Shown here one piece after another: positions 58,081 through 64,000 of a stretch of 64,000 nt of DNA; positions within the stretch are counted from its first letter, which is position 1, and every line of letters starts with the position of its first letter. Source of the DNA: Phoronis australis. Lineage: Eukaryota; Phoronida; Phoronidae. The notes beneath the pieces are model-generated. The model saw nothing but the letters and a program-made list of their open reading frames with translations. It searched no databases and was not told where the DNA came from. The translations under genes and the position numbers were made by a program. The stretch is taken from positions 777,116 to 841,115 of the forward strand of contig NMRA01000092.1 of assembly GCA_002633005.1 (NCBI GenBank), given 5' to 3'.

Positions 58081-58332
58081 ATTTTTTCCTGTTTGACACT
58101 TTCTAAGTGTTTTTTTTTTGCCTTTTTTCTTGGATAATACTTCGGGAATCAAGGAAAATGCTAGATTTTTAGAGGAAAAAATCAAAAATTTCCTGGGCGG
58201 GAGGGGGGCAAACTCCCCTCCCGACCTCCCCCCATTCGGTGCTATGCGCATCTACAATCGTGCTTTGAGCAATGATTCATCTTCTCGGGTGTTCTCACCC
58301 TCCCGTAAAAATGAAAGGAGTTCAGTATACAT

Positions 58333-58582
58333 AGGCGGATTTGGGGGGGGGGGGGCGNATGAAGCGTGAGGAAATATTGAGTTTAGTAAGCAGGACCGGT
58401 AGCCGGGCCTCGGACGGAATCGTGTTCTCGTTTTTTATTTTTAGTCCACCAATTGATTTCCTGAACAAAAGGTCCACATCCCCGGCCCCCCCACAACTTT
58501 AGGACATACAGCCCCGCTTTGCCTAATCCCCCTCGAGGCAACATGTTGGGCCCCCTCGTTATGGTATCTTAGGTCCGCCACT
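58333..58582 (+). mobile_element. GGCGGATTTAG-ended MITE, both ends present, with N
   Basis: Left end TAGGCGGATTTGG and right end CTTAGGTCCGCCACTG are inverted repeats (GGCGGAyyTAAG). The interior matches 39033-39265. The N at 58358 directly follows the G-run, and the CAGGGGGCCC...GGCTGCCGC part present in the copy at 57409 is absent, so a short stretch is probably collapsed at the N. Confidence 0.72.
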
Positions 58583-58997
58583 GGTATTGCCATGCCCATA
58601 CCCGGGATTTGGGGTCCGCCTTAGCAAGACAAATTTAATTCATATTACATGTACTTTTTCAATTACCTCCGTAAAATCCTTTCAGTTTTCGCTGAAAATT
58701 AAAGATTGATATTGTAGTTACCGAGGAATCGGCAACTGAGTTGCAGACGATGTAATATTTAGCAATCGAAAATCCAGACAGAAGTGTTACATAATTAACA
58801 GTTTTGTACCAGACGGGTACGTTTGGGACCCGATTGCACGTTGAGTGTTATTTATACTGCTGCAACTGTATTACTTAACTAATTTGGGAAAAGCTGATGA
58901 TCAAACCGGCTACAGACGTCAAGTAGACATTGACCTACCTTTTGAACTTTCAGAGGGCACTGATTGAAGTAGTGCGGGAGGTGAACAATATCACATG

Positions 58998-59153
58998 CAG
59001 TGCTGTAGTGGTAAAATTAGAGGTAAGTAGGCGCCCAAAGCCAACCGTATCACCTTGCGCACTGAACGTAACTTACGGTGAGTAGGCGCTACGTTTAAAT
59101 GCCAAAAGGTGGTTGGCTGCGCCTACGTGCGCCTACACCCCACTACAGCACTG
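58998..59153 (-). mobile_element. 156-bp hAT-type MITE, copy 3
   Basis: Reverse-oriented copy of the same 156-bp element, flanked by ATCACATG (58990-58997) and ATCTCGTG (59154-59161), a decayed 8-bp duplication (6 of 8). Confidence 0.86.
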
Positions 59154-60887
59154 ATCTCGTGGCCGCATGGCACTCGGCCCGGCACTCGGATTTGACGTGT
59201 GTGGGATAATATGTTATATTGTTGGGTTGTGAAGTAAGTTTCTTCTTTAACAAAATAACATTCAAATGCTTTTTTTAAGTTATTCAATGACATAAAATAA
59301 TGACTGTTTACGTCTTTTTAGCAAACTGTGTTGAAACCCCTTAAAAACAGATGAAGCGTTGCTAAGCCGTTGTTACGTAACCTTTACGCGAAAACGTTCA
59401 GAAACTCTTATCTGCGCATCATTGTCAAAGATACTATATCCCAAGGTAACTATAAAATCTTTGTCATTGTGGAACGGGCCTCGCAAGCGTCGTTGCCCGT
59501 TAGGACTTCACAAAACGAAAATGGCCGCGAGTTGAGAGATCTCACGGGAGTGTTTTAGGAATATATCCGTTGGATAGGTGAGAATAAATCAACAAGGCAA
59601 TGTGTGTGGAGTATCTGAGACATGTAAACAACATAAATAAACCTTGCGTGTAAATTCGTGGTGTTCAGATACAATGAATGACTGAGGTTGTCGAAGGCAT
59701 AGTTGCAATTATCAATACCGCGGGTTCACTAACTTTCAAACACTTTCAAATAGCGCGGAGTTATTTTTTCAACCCGCCATCATAGCAAAAGTATTAACCC
59801 ACATTCCAACCAAGAAGCGAACCTAAACTTTTTTTAGTTAAACCAGTCACAGCTATGAAATTGGTTCTTAACTTGTTCTTTAATCAGACGAGAAATTAGT
59901 CGTAGGTTTGCAAAGAACTGCCGGTTCGGTTATTCCTTGGGACCGTGCTCAGCGCAAAAATGGCCATCTGTGACAAACAAACTTTTAGAAGCAATAACTA
60001 ACTTCCAGTTGAAGCCCTGAAATCACCTCTAATTTGACTAAGGAACATTTTTTTGTTTCTGTGATGCCATGACGGGTTTATAGACCCTGCTATGAATTAG
60101 CTTACCGGAGTACCAACTCTCGGCTTGTCACCGATATCTTTATGCCAAACAACTACTGGAATCTGTGGTATCTGTTTTAATCAGCACAGATTTGTAAATG
60201 AAGCTTGAAGTGCCAATGGAGTGGCGTAATCCATGAACGGGGCATGTTTTCAGAAAAAACAGCCGAAGCTGTAGCCAATGCACCAAAGAAGACTAAATGT
60301 CGAAACAAAAGAAATAACAGATACCGGAATACATTTCAAGGTAAATTACCGATGGACACATTCACTATCTTGTCTAAAGTTCACTCACGTGACAAAAATG
60401 TAATTATTACTACATTTACTAGTTCCAATTTTCTTCTAACAAAATGAGAATGAAAAAATCAGTCTCTGAAGGAAAATTTCTCGAAATTCTGGAAATTTCA
60501 TGCCTGAAATCAAAGTGAATAATTTTACAGACGAGATTTGTAACCGTTCTGGATTATTTTCAACAACAGCTCCAGTCAATTCATAATATAATGTTAGTGG
60601 ACAACTCGAATATTATCGCAAGCGCAGTGGTATCGTGGGGGCGATAATTCCGGGAACCGCAGACAAAGTAACTGAAGCCATATGTTCAGGCAACCAGCGC
60701 GAAACTGACCCCGCCTCTCAAGAGGTCATAATTCCTTGCTCGGATTACATCAGTCCACCATCTTGAAATTTCCAGTGGCAGACGTCTGACGTGGCCACGT
60801 ACTGGATAATTTTAGGGAACACAAAGAGTAGCACTGCGACTTGGGACCCTCAACTCTTCTGAACAGCGGACTTCCGAACCTGCGGAC
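59154..60887. other. Intergenic, upstream of the second IGFBP7-like gene
   Basis: No gene recognised. The promoter and 5' UTR of the downstream gene must lie in the last few hundred bases; no TATA box placed. Confidence 0.4.
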
Positions 60888-61160
60888 ATGGCCATCAAAT
60901 TGTTGTGCCTCGCCATCGCGGCGACTTGTTGGTTGTTCAGTGTTGTCAGCTCACAAAGGTTCCCAGCCGACTGTCCAAAGTGTAGAGCCGATCTCTGTCC
61001 GCCGATCAAGGAGGACTCGTGTGGGGCAGGAATGACATTGGACAAGTGTGGTTGTTGTAATGTGTGTGCCCGTGGCCACGGGGAGCTGTGTACTCACCCC
61101 AAGGTCAAGTCCAGTTTCCACTACGGCCAATGTGGTGCTGGGCTGGAGTGCAGAGTGAGG
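60888..61160 (+). CDS. IGFBP7-like: IGFBP7-like B exon 1
   Basis: ATGGCCATC to donor TGAGG|GTAAGT; 91 codons, phase 0. Signal peptide and IGFBP N-terminal module. Confidence 0.92.
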
Positions 61161-62433
61161 GTAAGTAAAGACGGTGTGTTGATGCTTTTTGCTAACTAAC
61201 TTGGCGTATTGCTCGATATCAAGATCACGCGCCATAAACTAATTAAAAAATAGAATTAACAATTCCTGAAGTTCATTGCGTAGCGTGGTTTATATTTGGT
61301 GGAGACCTTTGGTACAAGGATCACCCCTCACCAGGTGTTTAGTATTTTACAATGTCATGTCCTGGCTGTGTACAATAGTCAGTCGTTTCTGTGTGATATT
61401 GTGGCCGCAGTGTTTTTGAAGAAATACCACTGAATTATGTTAATGTTTGGTTCGCAACTGAAGCCTGGGAAATGAATGAAATATGACTTCTGTCTTTAGC
61501 CAACTTACACACTGGCTCACTGTCACTGTTTGGATTTTTTATTTTCCTTTTAGTCAGCGAGACGGGCATTGTCTATATACGAGAGTGATTTAGTATCCAA
61601 TATAAGCAAATATACTATATCTATAAAATCTTTGATATAAGTGCACGACGCCATTTGCTGAAACACAGCATGCTGTCCCGGCATGCATGCCGCTTCGGAT
61701 AATTAATGCGACCTGTCTTTCTGTGATGTGTTTGTGTTCATTTGCTATGCGTAATCAGGGGTACGACGCCTGCCAGCATTCCGTTGTGAACGAAATTGTT
61801 TTTGTAATGGTCACTTCATCGTTTAAAGTCTATTCAGCATCATCTTCAACTCTATTTTTAGAGCGGATTTTTAAGCATTCTTTCATGCGGCGACTTTCAA
61901 GTCTCTATATAAAAACGTCAAAACGTTCTTAATTTGCTGGATCGAACTATGAATGGTCTATAAAGAATACTTGTGTTACTGATACTTCTGCGACTAGATT
62001 CGCCGGTGCAAATCCAATTTTTTGTTTTGACTGAAAATAGCTTCAAACTCCACGGAAATTGTGTTTTCTTGAAGGTATCTGGCACACGGCATTTCGTGAT
62101 GTCATTTTACGGGTTGCTGCCTCATTTTTATCAGAGAGCTAACTCGAGAATTGTGAACGTAAACAATCCTTGCATGTAAAAAAAGATAATCCATGGATGT
62201 GACCATAATTTTAAAATGAGTGGCAGAGAACAACACTGCATCTGTTGCTCTATTTTATTTTCAGACTGACCTGCGGGACACCACCAAGCTAGAGTCAATC
62301 TGTTACTGCATGAAGGATGGTTTGGTGTGTGGCACCGACGGTAACACGTACCCCAACGTGTGTCAGCTGATGTATGCCTCCGTGGTTGGTGGAAAAGAGA
62401 TTAAAGTAGCGAAAAAAGGCATCTGCAAAAGTG
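60888..62433 (+). CDS. IGFBP7-like: IGFBP7-like gene B, 5' part (continues beyond the window)
   Basis: Exon 1 (60888-61160) encodes a signal peptide (about 1-23, ending VVSS) and an IGFBP N-terminal module with 11 Cys and the canonical KCGCCNVC core, ending CGAGLECRVR. Exon 2 (62265-62433) encodes a Kazal module (CYCMKDGLVCGTDGNTYPNV, CQLMYAS, GICKS). Phases (0, then 1) and exon 1 length (273 nt) equal those of gene A at 43078, so the two are tandem paralogues on the same strand about 10 kb apart with URAD between. The Ig exons expected next, by analogy a large intron away, are not in the window. Confidence 0.9.
61161..62264 (+). other. IGFBP7-like B intron 1
   Basis: 1.1 kb GT-AG intron; nothing else seen. 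Confidence 0.65.
62265..62433 (+). CDS. IGFBP7-like: IGFBP7-like B exon 2 (Kazal)
   Basis: Acceptor TATTTTCAG|ACTG, donor AGTG|GTAAGA; 169 nt, phase 0 to 1. Confidence 0.9.
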
Positions 62434-64000
62434 GTAAGAGACCATTGTATAAGGGTCAACGCAGTGTTCAGACTGTTTCTGCCATCGACCCGGTACCAAT
62501 GTTTACGTCGAGGCTTTATCCGATGGTGAAATGAAGCCTCGAGTCTAACCTACAATGAAAATAGTAAACTTTTCTACAATACGTTTATTAATTATTATTT
62601 AATGTTTATTACGAAAACTATTATGTACAACCGTTGGAGTAAGCCCAGAAAGCGATAGGAAGCATTTTATCTGGGCGTAAAATAGTCTTAAATAGTCAAA
62701 CTACATTTTTCACAGATCAGGGGTCTTCTAATTTTAAATCACAAACAATTTTTATACACGTTTACGATTTTCAGTTCCTACGCCCATTATCACAAGGTTG
62801 TTTAGGCTAAATGGCCTCTGTGTTTAGTTTAGTTTAAAGCCCACGGTGTGTGGGCCTGGTGTTAAGTCTGTTTTTGCCACTGAGGTCAACTACACTTATC
62901 AGTTTTACTAAGCGAATACAAAACTGTTTTTGTTGTGGGTTTCTCTGGTGTGCGATATTCTTTAAATTATGACAAGAATTTCCTTAATTTTGCGCCCACG
63001 TTTTGTATGGATGGATGTTGATAGTTCCCAGCGTAGTTTCACAATACAAGAAATGTGAAACACTGCAATAATCCTAAAGAAACGGTGAAGGACGCTGAAC
63101 TTAAGAAAAACGAGTACTGTTACTTTGTACTGAAACAATGAAGATTGGGGTATCTTAGCAGGAACGAAACAGCACGAAATGTGTTTAAATTTGGGTCATG
63201 ATATGGCGGAAAACGTACTTTCGTTTCAATGACTGGAGCGTTCGCTGGCTGTCAGAAAGTGAGACAGTGACGTCACTCCGATGGACTGCTGGTAAAACAG
63301 CAAGATTCATAATTCGTCCACGATTATGGCAAACCCTTCAATCAAGGCTAGTTTTTTTAAACGGAAAATTATTAACTGACAATACTGTGGAATTTAGTAC
63401 TACCAGAATATGAACTGATGAATATAGACAAAGCCTTTTAGTATAGTATAGAGGATCTATTGTTCTGAAATTTCACCAGCCCGGTCTCTAGCACTTAACT
63501 CTGTGGCAAAATGAGCACGTGATTACAATTGTTGTTGACCGCTGAGCCACTTGAAGGAAGGAAATACGAAAACCTAGAAATTCGACACAGAATAAGTTGT
63601 TAAAATCCTTAGCTCATAATCAACCCACAGGAACGTCAAATGTCAAGTACAGTATTTCGACGTTTTAACAACTGCAGACTGTTCACAGACTCCGCGATGA
63701 AAAACGCTGGACCTTGTTACTGCATAAATAATACGGTATAATTGATCACCGATGGGTTTTGGGGTCACTGCACGAAAACGAAAACAGTGCGCGTACGTTC
63801 TAAAACACCATGGTTTAGTCCGAGTACAATGGACATTCATAAGTATGGTTTGACAAAATCGAAACGGATTTACAATTTTTAATAGATCTGTTTTTTGTTT
63901 TTCGTCGCCAGTTTCACTTTACATTAGTGCAGACGAAATCCTGGAATCCTGACCGGAACACGTAAATGATTTGCATGCAATACATACTCAATAGAATGTA
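62434..64000 (+). other. Start of IGFBP7-like B intron 2
   Basis: No Ig-coding exon recognised before the window ends. A TGACGTCA lies at 63268-63275. Otherwise nothing seen. Confidence 0.5.

Overview
The window is animal nuclear DNA. It is AT-rich, has GT-AG introns and three single-N assembly joints (32487, 57434, 58358), and is full of short decayed transposons. The genes point to a marine invertebrate, perhaps a deuterostome such as amphioxus or an ambulacrarian, but I cannot fix the species. Five genes are supported by homology and by splice phases that close.

Layout. 1-9 kb: a two-exon aminergic GPCR on the minus strand (CDS 8767-1568); its 6.2-kb intron holds a 20-bp minisatellite and a hAT-type MITE. 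9-31 kb: a gene desert with a frameshifted tyrosine-recombinase relic (about 19.3-19.7 kb), a frameshifted LINE relic (about 30.4-30.7 kb), MITEs, a CA/GT microsatellite and inverted repeats. 31.2-40.4 kb: a nine-exon SOX30/SoxH gene on the plus strand, reading continuously for 744 codons, with one GC-AG intron and an exon 2 partly duplicated by an assembly joint. 43.1-53.1 kb: an IGFBP7-like gene (IGFBP, Kazal and Ig modules). Its 6.7-kb second intron holds a large palindrome with a Kolobok-like DNA transposon nested inside. 53.7-56.6 kb: a two-exon URAD (OHCU decarboxylase) gene whose predicted protein lacks the catalytic HPDLAG segment; its intron holds a cluster of heat-shock-element motifs. 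60.9 kb to the end: a second IGFBP7-like gene, of which exons 1 and 2 are visible and the rest lies beyond the window.

How the parts relate. The genes do not form an operon or pathway. The two IGFBP7-like genes are a same-strand tandem pair flanking URAD, and their first exons are identical in length (273 nt, phase 0). SOX30 and URAD each have a perfect TGACGTCA element close upstream of the likely start codon. Most of the remaining DNA is repeats. The points most worth checking are the missing active-site segment of URAD, the nested palindrome with convergent THAP and P2X7-like ORFs, the heat-shock-element cluster, and the altered NPxxY motif of the GPCR.
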